Below are positions 32,954 to 40,592 of a stretch of 64,000 nt of DNA, piece after piece; within the stretch, counting starts at the first letter, position 1; each line of letters starts with the position of its first letter. The stretch covers positions 124,001 to 188,000 of the forward strand of contig NZ_JAPEOS010000003.1 in NCBI RefSeq assembly GCF_026340975.1, written 5' to 3'. The position numbers and the translations under genes were made by a program. The DNA comes from Streptomyces sp. NBC_01214. Its GTDB lineage: Bacteria; Actinomycetota; Actinomycetes; Streptomycetales; Streptomycetaceae. The notes under the pieces were generated by a model. The model saw only the letters and a list, made by a program, of their open reading frames with translations. It was not told the DNA's origin and did no database searches.

Positions 32954-33984
32954 AGCCGTCCCGACCGCCGCAACCGCCGCTCGTGCCGCACCCCACGTCA
33001 CCGACGCCCACCCTCGACGTCCAAGGGCTGCGGATCACCCTCCCCGGTACCGCCCGGCCCGTCCTCGACGGCGTCGACCTCACCGTCTCCACCGGTGAGA
33101 CCGTCGCCCTCGTCGGCGAGTCCGGCTCCGGCAAGAGCCTCACCTCGCGCAGCGCGCTGAACCTGCTGCCACCCGGAGCCGTCGTCGAAGGAGCCGTGCG
33201 GGTCGGCGGCGAGGACGTCCTCACCATGAACGCCGACCGGCTGCGCACCGTACGCGCCAGTGCCGTGGCCATGGTCTTCCAGGACCCGCGGGCCGCCGTC
33301 AACCCACTGCGCCGCATCGGGGACTTCCTCACCGAGAGCGCCACCTTGACCCGGGCCATGAGCCGGGCCGAGGCGACCGCGCGCGCCACCGAGCTGCTGG
33401 GGGCCGTGGGCCTGGATGCGGCGGTGCTGCGCAAGTACCCCGGCCAGGTCTCCGGAGGCATGCTCCAGCGCGTGGTGATCGCGGCGGCCCTCATGGGGGA
33501 CCCCGTCCTCCTGCTGGCCGACGAACCCACCACCGCGCTGGACGTCACCTCCCAGGCCGAGGTCATCTCCCTGCTCGCCGGGCTCCGCGCCCGCTTCGGC
33601 ACCGGCCTGCTGTTCGTCACGCACGACCTCGACCTCGCGGCGGCCATCAGCGACCGCGTCTACGTCATGTACGCCGGCCGGATCGCCGAGAGCGGGCCCG
33701 CCGAGGCCCTCTTCGCGCGGCCCCGGCACCCGTACACGGCCGCCCTGCTGGCCTCCACCCCGCGGATGGACGGCCCGCGCGGCCGGCTCTCCGCCATCGA
33801 CGGCCAGCCGCCGGACCTGCGCCAGGCCCTCCACGGCTGCGCCTTCGCCGCCCGCTGCCCGCTCGCCACGGAGGTCTGCGACCAGCAGGTCCCGCTGCCG
33901 GTGGCCGCCCCGGGCCGGCCGGGACACCTGGCCGCCTGCCACCACAGCGACCGGCTCGAAGGGAGCACCGTCGATGCCCGATAA
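32950..33984 (+). CDS. ABC importer ATPase 1 (DppD type)
   Basis: 344 residues from ATG 32950. Walker A GESGSGKSLT, Q-loop FQDP, signature VSGGMLQR (a common DppD variant of LSGGQ), Walker B LLLADEPTTALD and THDL are all present. The C-terminal HGCAFAARCPLATEVCDQQV carries the cysteine motif of the oligopeptide ATPase family. It ends within the start of ATPase 2 (11-bp overlap). Confidence 0.93.
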   Translation: MKPSRPPQPPLVPHPTSPTPTLDVQGLRITLPGTARPVLDGVDLTVSTGETVALVGESGSGKSLTSRSALNLLPPGAVVEGAVRVGGEDVLTMNADRLRTVRASAVAMVFQDPRAAVNPLRRIGDFLTESATLTRAMSRAEATARATELLGAVGLDAAVLRKYPGQVSGGMLQRVVIAAALMGDPVLLLADEPTTALDVTSQAEVISLLAGLRARFGTGLLFVTHDLDLAAAISDRVYVMYAGRIAESGPAEALFARPRHPYTAALLASTPRMDGPRGRLSAIDGQPPDLRQALHGCAFAARCPLATEVCDQQVPLPVAAPGRPGHLAACHHSDRLEGSTVDAR

Positions 33985-34792
33985 CGGACTTCCCGACAAC
34001 GTCCTGGAGGTCACGGGGCTGCGCCGCTCCTACGGAGCCGTGCGCGCCGTGGACGACGTGTCCTTCGTCCTCCCCGGGGGCGGCTCGCTGGGGATCGTGG
34101 GGGAGTCCGGCTCCGGCAAGACCACCACCGCGCGGATCGTCGTCGGCCTGGAACGCGCCGACGAGGGCGAGGTCCTGGTCGGCGGCCGGAACCGGACCGC
34201 GCGGGGCGGGGGCCGCGGCCGTGCGCGGCGCCTGGCCCGCGCCCGCGAGGTCCAGATGGTCTTCCAGGACCCGTACCTCTCCCTCGATCCGCGGACCAGC
34301 GTCGAGGCCGCCCTGCGCGAGACCCTGCGCCTGCACTTCCCGGGCCGGGACCACGCCGGGCGGATACGGGAGCTGCTCGATCAGGTGGGGCTGGGCACCC
34401 GGGCCGCCGACGCCCTGCCGCGCCAGCTGTCCGGCGGCCAGCGCCAGCGCGTCGCCATCGCCCGGGCCCTGGCCGTCGAGCCGTCCGTCCTCGTCCTGGA
34501 CGAGGCGGTCGCCGCGCTCGACGTCTCCGTACAGGCGCAGATCCTCAACCTGCTCGCGGACATCAGGGAGCAGACCCGCATCGGGTACCTCTTCATCACC
34601 CACGACCTGGGCGTCGTACGGTGCGTCACCGACGAGATCGTCGTGATGCGCCACGGCCGGATCGTCGAGGCGGGCGCCACGGCCGAGGTGCTGGCCGCGC
34701 CCCAGCACCCCTACACCCGGCTGCTCCTGGAGTCGGTGCCCCGCCCGGGGTGGGACCCGGAGGCGATCGCCGCCGCCCGCCGGGCGCTGTAG
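33974..34792 (+). CDS. ABC importer ATPase 2 (DppF type)
   Basis: 272 residues from ATG 33974. Walker A GESGSGKTTT, FQDPYLSLDPR, signature LSGGQRQR, Walker B VLVLDEAVAALD and ITHDLGVVR. It is shorter than a typical DppF (about 320) because the C-terminal cysteine-containing oligopeptide extension is absent. It ends 10 bp from the stop of the convergent TetR3 gene, so it is the last gene of the importer operon. Confidence 0.92.
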   Translation: MPDNGLPDNVLEVTGLRRSYGAVRAVDDVSFVLPGGGSLGIVGESGSGKTTTARIVVGLERADEGEVLVGGRNRTARGGGRGRARRLARAREVQMVFQDPYLSLDPRTSVEAALRETLRLHFPGRDHAGRIRELLDQVGLGTRAADALPRQLSGGQRQRVAIARALAVEPSVLVLDEAVAALDVSVQAQILNLLADIREQTRIGYLFITHDLGVVRCVTDEIVVMRHGRIVEAGATAEVLAAPQHPYTRLLLESVPRPGWDPEAIAAARRAL

Positions 34793-34802
34793 CGGGGGCC
34801 GG

Positions 34803-35498
34803 TCACGGCCCGGATCCGGCTCCCGCGGTTCCCGCAGTTCCCGCGGCTCCGGAGGCTCCCGCGGCTCCCGCGGCGAGGGTACGGATCAAGGTCCGCAGGA
34901 CCGGCCCCGTACCGCCCTCGGCGCCGAGGGAGTCCATGGCCGCCAGGCCGTCCACGGCGGCCGCCACGGCCAGTCCCAGCGGGCGCGGGTCCAGGTCCCC
35001 GCCCCGTTCGTCGGCCAGGACCTGGAAGAGGGCGACGAAGCAGGCGCGCCAGCGCCGGTACTCGGCTTCCAGGCCCTCCCGGACCCGGGCGTCGTTCAAC
35101 GCCTGCCAGTGCAGGGCGGAATGGAGGTGGGAGAGCTCGGCGCCCTCGGGACGGCCGAGCAACTGGACGACCCGTTCGGCACGCTCGGCGAAGGGGCCGG
35201 GGCCCGACACCGCCGCCTCCAGGGGGATGATCCATTCCGGACGGATGTCCTGGATGACCGCCAGGACGAGATCGGTCCGGTCCTGGAAGTGGTAGTGGCA
35301 CATTCCGTGCGAAACGCCGGACAGTGCGGCGACGTTGCGGGTGGTGAAGCCCTCGCTCATCTCGCCCGCGAGCAGGGTCCGCGCGGCGGCGATCAGTCGT
35401 GCGCGGGTCTGTTCGCCCTTCGCCGAGGCCCGTGGCCGGCCGGCCCTTACAGGGGGAGCGACCGGCCGGCCCCCGGAGTCCTTCGCGACAGCTGCCAT
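34803..35498 (-). CDS. TetR-family regulator, divergent from deiminase 4 (TetR3)
   Basis: 231 residues from ATG 35498. The helix-turn-helix is FTTRNVAALSGVSHGMCHYH. It belongs to a different TetR branch from TetR1/2 (BetI-like C-terminal layout with HSALHWQALNDARVREGLEA). The last 20 residues are an Ala/Gly repeat (AAGASGAAGTAGTAGAG) encoded by imperfect GC-rich repeats. It diverges from deiminase 4 over a 157-bp gap containing its own inverted repeat, so it probably controls that gene rather than the box A-E regulon. Confidence 0.9.
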   Translation of the reverse strand: MAAVAKDSGGRPVAPPVRAGRPRASAKGEQTRARLIAAARTLLAGEMSEGFTTRNVAALSGVSHGMCHYHFQDRTDLVLAVIQDIRPEWIIPLEAAVSGPGPFAERAERVVQLLGRPEGAELSHLHSALHWQALNDARVREGLEAEYRRWRACFVALFQVLADERGGDLDPRPLGLAVAAAVDGLAAMDSLGAEGGTGPVLRTLIRTLAAGAAGASGAAGTAGTAGAGSGP

Positions 35499-35573
35499 GG
35501 CGTCACTCTAACCAGCCTTCGGTCCGCGACCTGGGGCTTTCCACGATCCACCGGAACGACCTCGTCCAGACTA

Positions 35574-35611
35574 TTGACCGAGCGCTTGGCCAGTTTTAGC
35601 TTTCCGGTCAA
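35574..35611. promoter_or_regulatory. Inverted repeat in the TetR3 / deiminase 4 gap
   Basis: TTGACCG (35574-35580) is mirrored by CGGTCAA (35605-35611), with an inner near-palindrome centred on AGCGCT (35581-35586). The sequence is clearly different from boxes A-E. It lies 45 bp upstream of the deiminase 4 start, a reasonable TetR3 operator. Confidence 0.45.
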
Positions 35612-35655
35612 CCCCGCTGTCCCCGCGGGGAGTTGAGCCATCGGAGGACCCCCAC

Positions 35656-36819
35656 ATGAACGATCACGCAATGAACCGGCCCGCGGGCGAGGGCATGGGC
35701 ATGGGCAGGCGCAGGTTCCTGGCGGCGGCGGGACTCACCGCCGCCGCGGCCGCCCTGGCCGCGACCGAAGGGCGGGCCGGCGCCGCCGCCGCGATCCGCC
35801 CCGCGGCCGCGGGCGCCTTCCGCGTGCCGATCGAGGACGTCCGGCACACCCGCACCTGGATGGCCTGGCCGGACTCCACCTCGATCTGGGGCAACACGCT
35901 CGGCGGCGTCCAGCAGGACATCGCCCTCATCGCACGGACCATCGCCAAGTACGAGCCGGTCTACCTCTGCGCCAACTCCGCCAGCGCGGCCAAGGCCCGC
36001 TCGATGTGCGGCTCCACCGTCACCGTCATCAGCACCATCCCCGTCGACGACTGCTGGATGCGCGACACGGGACCCGTCTTCCGCACCAACGGATCCGGCG
36101 GCCTGGACGCCGTCGGCCTCAACTTCAACGGCTGGGGCAAGAAGCAGGCCCACTCCCGGGACAACCTGGTCGCCGGCCGGATCGCCTCCTACGTCGGGGT
36201 CCCCTTCACCGCCGCCGCGCTGGTGGGCGAGGGCGGCGCGATCGAACAGGACGGCGCCGGCACCCTGATGGCCACCCGCAGCAGCCTGGTGAACAAGAAC
36301 CGCAACCCCAACAAGACGGAGGCGCAGATCGAGGCCGCCGTACTCGCCGCCTACGGCGCCTCCAAGCTCATCTGGTTCGACGGCGTCAAGGGCCAGGACA
36401 TCACCGACGACCACGTCGACGCGACCTCGCGCTTCCTCACCCCCGGCCGCGCCGCCGTCCAGATGCCCCTGGCCTCCGACAACGACGTCTACGCCAAGGA
36501 CGCCCGCCAGCAGTACCAGATCCTCTCCGCGTCCACCGCCGCCAACGGCACTCGCATGACGGTCGACCAGATCCAGGGCCCCGACTACAACAAGATCCGC
36601 TCCTCCAACCCGGACTTCCTCGCCTCCTACGCCAACTACTACCTGTGCAACGGCGCCGTCATCAGCGCCCACTTCGGCGACACCCGCGCCGACACCGCGG
36701 CGAAGGCCACCCTGGCCCGGCTCTACCCCGGCCGCACCATCGAACAGCTCAACATCGACCGGCTCGGCACCGGCGGCGGCGGGATCCACTGCGTCACCCA
36801 GCAGCAGCCCGTCCCGTAA
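35656..36819 (+). CDS. Agmatine-deiminase family enzyme, Tat-exported (copy 4)
   Basis: 387 residues from ATG 35656 with GGAGG upstream. The signal peptide has a twin-arginine-like motif GRRRFLAAAG and a long Ala-rich core; there is no lipobox. PF04371 catalytic residues are intact: DDCWMRD, EGGAIEQDGAG, DDHVD and GGGGIHCVTQQ. It shares NFNGWGKK and the overall length with copies 1 and 2. Expected reaction: guanidino hydrolysis outside the cytoplasm. Unlike the other three it has no TTGACTGAA box; control by the divergent TetR3 is inferred. A hairpin follows the stop. Confidence 0.9.
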   Translation: MNDHAMNRPAGEGMGMGRRRFLAAAGLTAAAAALAATEGRAGAAAAIRPAAAGAFRVPIEDVRHTRTWMAWPDSTSIWGNTLGGVQQDIALIARTIAKYEPVYLCANSASAAKARSMCGSTVTVISTIPVDDCWMRDTGPVFRTNGSGGLDAVGLNFNGWGKKQAHSRDNLVAGRIASYVGVPFTAAALVGEGGAIEQDGAGTLMATRSSLVNKNRNPNKTEAQIEAAVLAAYGASKLIWFDGVKGQDITDDHVDATSRFLTPGRAAVQMPLASDNDVYAKDARQQYQILSASTAANGTRMTVDQIQGPDYNKIRSSNPDFLASYANYYLCNGAVISAHFGDTRADTAAKATLARLYPGRTIEQLNIDRLGTGGGGIHCVTQQQPVP

Positions 36820-36852
36820 CCGGCAGCCGCACACCACGGCGCAAGGTCCACA

Positions 36853-36884
36853 AGGGCCGTTCCGGAGCGCTCCGGAACGGCCCT
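36853..36884 (+). terminator. Strong hairpin terminator after deiminase 4
   Basis: AGGGCCGTTCCGGA (36853-36866) pairs perfectly with TCCGGAACGGCCCT (36871-36884) across GCGC. It lies 33 bp after the stop of deiminase 4 and separates it from the ABC exporter gene. Confidence 0.75.
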
Positions 36885-37011
36885 CCGCCGTTCCCGGGCA
36901 CGAACGGGCACGAGATACCGCCATCCGGGAAAATCCTTGGACCGCGCGGACACCGCCACGGGACACTTCCAGTTCCTGCAAACCGCCCGCACACAACAGC
37001 ACAGGGTTGCA

Positions 37012-38829
37012 ATGGGAACGCCTGAACCGCCCGAAAATCCACCGGGCAAAGGCCCGGTCATCCTCGCACTTCGCTACTACGGACGGGAGTTGGTCCGCCT
37101 TCGATGGCTGACCGCACCCGCGATGCTGCTCCCGGCGCTGGGCAACATCGGCATCAACTACATCGCGCCGCTGATCGTCGCCAAACTCGTCGGCCGCATC
37201 GCCGGGGGTGGCAGCACCACCGTCGACGCGATGCTGCCGTACGTCCTCGGCTTCGCCGGGGTCCTGCTCCTCGCGGAGGCCCTGTGGCGCCTCGGCCTGC
37301 ACTGCCTCAACCGCCTCGACGCCCGCGGCATCGAGCACCTGTACGTGGTCGGCATGGACGAACTGTTCGCCAAGGACGCCGCGTTCTTCCACGACAACTT
37401 CGCCGGGTCGCTGACCAAACGGGTGCTCAGCTTCGCCTCCCGCTTCGAGGAGTTCGTCGACACCCTGACCTTCTCGGTGATGGGCAGCTTCGTACCGCTC
37501 GTGTTCGCCTCCGTGGTGCTGTGGCAGTACGACCCGCTGCTCGTGGCCGGACTCCTCATCCTGATCGCCGTGACGGCACTGGGCGTGGCGCCGCTGATCC
37601 GGCGCCGCCAAGGACTCGTCGCCCAGCGCGAGGAGGCCATCGCCCGGGTGTCGGGCCACGTCGCCGACAGCCTGATGAACATGGACACCGTCCGGGCCTT
37701 CGCCGCCGAGGAACGCGAGGCGGCCGAGCACCGCTCGCGCGTCGCGGAGTCGCGCCGGCTCACCCTGCGCTCCTGGGACTACGGCAACCTGCGCATCGAC
37801 ACGCTGGTCGCGCCGATGTCCGTACTGACCAACGCGCTGGGCCTGCTGCTCGCCGTCACGCTCGGCGGGGGAGAACACGGAGTGGAGGCGGTCATCGTCG
37901 CCTTCACCTACTACGCCAGCGCGACGCGGATCATGTTCGAGTTCAACCAGATCTACCGCCGGCTGGAGAGCTCGATGACGGAGGCCGCACAGTTCACCGA
38001 ACTGCTGCTCACGCCCCCGACCGTAGTCGACCCGACATCCCCCGAGCCGCTGCGGCCCGGGTCCTCCGCCGTCCGCTTCGAGCGGGTCACCTTCGCGCAC
38101 GGCGGCGGCAAGCCGCTCTTCGACGGCCTCGACCTGGACGTGCCCGCAGGGACGAAGATCGGCCTCGTCGGCCGGTCCGGCGGCGGCAAGACCACGCTCA
38201 CCCGGCTGCTGATGCGGATGACGGACATCGAATCCGGCCGGATCCTGATCGGCGGCCAGGACATCACCCGCCTGCGCCAGGCCGACCTGCGCAGCCTGAT
38301 CGCCTACGTCCCGCAGGACCCGGCGATGTTCCACCGCACCCTGCGGGACAACATCGCCTTCGCCCGGCCGGACGCCACCGAGGCCGAGATCCGCCGTGCG
38401 GCCGAGGCGGCGCACGTCACGGAGTTCACCGACGCCCTGCCCGACGGCTTCGACACCATGGTCGGCGAGCGCGGCGTCAAGCTCTCCGGCGGACAGCGCC
38501 AGCGCGTCGCGCTCGCCCGGGCGATCCTGCGCGACGCGCCGATCCTGCTGCTCGACGAGGCGACCAGCGCCCTTGACTCGGAGAGCGAGATCCTCGTCCA
38601 AGAGGCGCTGTGGCGGCTCATGGAGGGCCGGACGGCCCTCGTGGTGGCGCACCGGCTGAGTACGGTCGCGACCATGGACCAGCTCGTCGTCCTCGACCGC
38701 GGACAGATCGTCGAACGCGGCACGCACGAGGAGTTGCTCGCCACGGAGGGCGCCTACGCGAAGCTGTGGCAGCACCAGTCGGGAGGCTTCCTCGACGACA
38801 CCTCCGCCGCACGCTCGAACCTCAACTGA
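37012..38829 (+). CDS. ABC exporter, fused permease/ATPase
   Basis: 605 residues from ATG 37012. Six membrane helices (about 20-315) precede the nucleotide-binding domain with Walker A GRSGGGKTTL, VPQDPAMFH, signature LSGGQRQR, Walker B ILLLDEATSALD and AHRLS. It resembles stand-alone multidrug/lipid exporters of the MsbA type and would act as a homodimer. No accessory gene is adjacent and the substrate is unknown. The ribosome site is weak. The terminator upstream makes co-transcription with deiminase 4 unlikely. Confidence 0.92.
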   Translation: MGTPEPPENPPGKGPVILALRYYGRELVRLRWLTAPAMLLPALGNIGINYIAPLIVAKLVGRIAGGGSTTVDAMLPYVLGFAGVLLLAEALWRLGLHCLNRLDARGIEHLYVVGMDELFAKDAAFFHDNFAGSLTKRVLSFASRFEEFVDTLTFSVMGSFVPLVFASVVLWQYDPLLVAGLLILIAVTALGVAPLIRRRQGLVAQREEAIARVSGHVADSLMNMDTVRAFAAEEREAAEHRSRVAESRRLTLRSWDYGNLRIDTLVAPMSVLTNALGLLLAVTLGGGEHGVEAVIVAFTYYASATRIMFEFNQIYRRLESSMTEAAQFTELLLTPPTVVDPTSPEPLRPGSSAVRFERVTFAHGGGKPLFDGLDLDVPAGTKIGLVGRSGGGKTTLTRLLMRMTDIESGRILIGGQDITRLRQADLRSLIAYVPQDPAMFHRTLRDNIAFARPDATEAEIRRAAEAAHVTEFTDALPDGFDTMVGERGVKLSGGQRQRVALARAILRDAPILLLDEATSALDSESEILVQEALWRLMEGRTALVVAHRLSTVATMDQLVVLDRGQIVERGTHEELLATEGAYAKLWQHQSGGFLDDTSAARSNLN

Positions 38830-38912
38830 CGGCGGCCCCGGCCGGCCGGGAAGTTCCCCTACCCCGACACAGGGAACATCCCGGCAGGCACGGGGAGCAA
38901 GCTTCTTGACCT

Positions 38913-39448
38913 GTGGTCTTCTTCGGCGCGACGGCCTTCATCTGCGACTACCTCGCCGCCGGCGGCCTTCGGCGGGAGATCGGCGAGGGCTGCACGTGGC
39001 GAACGTTCTCAAGGCCCTCGACACCGAAGCGGTCTGCGCCGTGAACGACGAGGCCCAACGGCTTCGGCTCGGCCTGGGTGGTGGCGGATCGTGGTTCCGG
39101 GCCCATCTCGCCCCCGACGGCGTCCACTATCTGCTCCCGGATCCGGCGCACTACTACTGGCCCGGTACTCCGAACGCTCGCGGCGGCGTGATCGATGGGT
39201 GGCAGTGCACCATGCTGCTGCGGATGTGCAACGGGGAGCAGGTCGGCGGCATGGTCGCCGTACTCCCGGAGACCTTCACGGCGTTGCCCTCGACATTGCT
39301 CCGGAAGGACCAGCTGCGCCTCGTCCACCGCGTCCGCTCCATCGAGCGAGACACCTCCTCATGGGGCCGAGACCACCAGGCCGAATGCGCACCGCAGCTT
39401 TGCGGCTACGTCCCCGAAGCAACCGACAACGCCCCGACGACTGCATGA
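38913..39448 (+). CDS. Unrecognised small protein(s), possibly frameshifted
   Basis: Two overlapping frames look coding. The first starts GTG 38913 and reads VVFFGATAFICDYLAAGGLR, then loses coding character near 38998. The second starts GTG 38996 (GAGGG 6 nt upstream) and gives a 150-residue protein opening VANVLKALDTEAVCAVNDEA, with HYLLPDPAHYYWPG and WQCTMLLRMCNGEQVGG. Either the second frame is a complete gene overlapping a short leader gene, or one gene has lost a base near 38990. I recognise no family. The stop at 39448 overlaps the start of the next small frame (ATGA). Confidence 0.45.
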
Positions 39449-39618
39449 CCGCCACGCGGCGGGCGGTACCGGGCCACACCGGCGCGGACATCGTGGAGTC
39501 GGCGTGCGGACGCGTCCCGGTGGACCGTGGCTCGGTCGGCGCGGACCGGGTCATCACCGACGAAGGGGTGCGCGAGCAGCTCGCCGCCGTGCTCGTACGG
39601 CTGCTGACGCCCCACTGA
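39445..39618 (+). CDS. Small hypothetical protein (57 aa)
   Basis: ATG 39445 overlaps the stop of the preceding frame (ATGA), suggesting coupling. The product starts MTATRRAVPGHTGADIVESA and ends REQLAAVLVRLLTPH. It has no recognisable domain. The support is only the overlap and fair codon use. Confidence 0.35.
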   Translation: MTATRRAVPGHTGADIVESACGRVPVDRGSVGADRVITDEGVREQLAAVLVRLLTPH

Positions 39619-39679
39619 AGGGTCCCACCTGAGAGCGGCACCCACCCTTCAGGGGCGGATGTGCATATTTTGTTCTGAT

Positions 39680-40417
39680 ATGAGCACCCATGTGGAAAAC
39701 CATGGCGGCCCGGCGCGGCGCCGGCTGCTCCGGGTGGTACTGACCGGCACGGTGGCCCTCGGGGCCGGCCTGGTGGCCGGTTCCCCCCGCACCCCGGACA
39801 CCCCCGTCGCCGGGGGCCCCGGACGGACCCGGCCCGCCACCCCCGCGTCCGCGCTGCGGGAACTGGAGACGGGCAACGCGCGCTGGCGGACCCTGCACGA
39901 GCGGCACCCCGACGAGACGCGGACCGTGCGGCAGACACTGGTCGGCGGCCAGCACCCCTTCGCCGTCGTCCTCGGCTGCGTCGACTCCCGCGTCCCCCCG
40001 GAGCTGGTCTTCGACCAGGGCCTGGGCGATCTGCTGACCGTACGGTCGGCGGGCGAGGTCCTGGACGAGGCGGTGCTCGGCAGCATCGCCTACGGAGTAC
40101 TCGAACTGGGCATCCCGCTGGTCGTCGTCCTCGGCCACCAGTCGTGCGGGGCGGTCGCCGCGGCCGTCCGGGCCGCCGAGGACGGGGCCCCGCTGCCGGG
40201 CCACATGCAGTACCTCGTCGATCAGATCCGCCCGGCGATCGACCGCACGCTGCGCGAGGCCGCGCGGATCGACGCCGCGATCACCGCGAACGTAGGGCTG
40301 GTGCGGGCACGGCTCGCCGCGGAACCCGAGCTCGCCGCCAAGATCGCGGCCGGGAACCTGGCCGTGGTCGGAGCCCGGTACGAACTGACCAGCCAGCGGG
40401 TGCGCCGGCTCGGCTGA
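39680..40417 (+). CDS. Exported beta-class carbonic anhydrase
   Basis: 245 residues from ATG 39680. An in-frame ATG at 39659 with AGGGG close by is an alternative start. A basic, twin-arginine-like region (ARRRLLRVVLTG) and hydrophobic core indicate export. The catalytic zinc site of beta carbonic anhydrases is complete: GCVDSRVPPE (Cys, and the Asp-Arg dyad) and LGHQSCGAV (His, Cys), with NLAVVGARYEL at the end. It interconverts CO2 and bicarbonate at the cell surface. It stands between the small unknown genes and the exported amine oxidase. Confidence 0.88.
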   Translation: MSTHVENHGGPARRRLLRVVLTGTVALGAGLVAGSPRTPDTPVAGGPGRTRPATPASALRELETGNARWRTLHERHPDETRTVRQTLVGGQHPFAVVLGCVDSRVPPELVFDQGLGDLLTVRSAGEVLDEAVLGSIAYGVLELGIPLVVVLGHQSCGAVAAAVRAAEDGAPLPGHMQYLVDQIRPAIDRTLREAARIDAAITANVGLVRARLAAEPELAAKIAAGNLAVVGARYELTSQRVRRLG

Positions 40418-40455
40418 TCCGCCGGGTCCGGACGGGCTGATCCGCCGGGTCCGGA
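40412..40455. repeat. 21-bp direct repeat spanning the carbonic anhydrase stop codon
   Basis: The unit GGCTGATCCGCCGGGTCCGGA plus one base would exceed a short motif; the 21-bp unit begins GGCTGATCCG and occurs at 40412-40432 and 40435-40455, period 23. The first copy contains the TGA of the carbonic anhydrase gene, indicating a recent tandem duplication at the 3' end. Confidence 0.8.
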
Positions 40456-40592
40456 TCGGCCACCCGCCGCGTCCGGCCCGGCACGAATCCCAGTTCGTCA
40501 GCCTCGGGGCCCCCGCCGCACGTCCGGGTGGTTGTTCCCCGTAGAGGTGCCTTTGGGCGCTCAAGACGCCGGCGGGCCGGGAGAGTTGATAC

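Noticed and set aside
35608..38775. 1055-codon minus-strand open frame
   Set aside because: Antisense to deiminase 4 and the ABC exporter, both of which have intact catalytic motifs. A frame this long arises from GC-rich third positions on the other strand.
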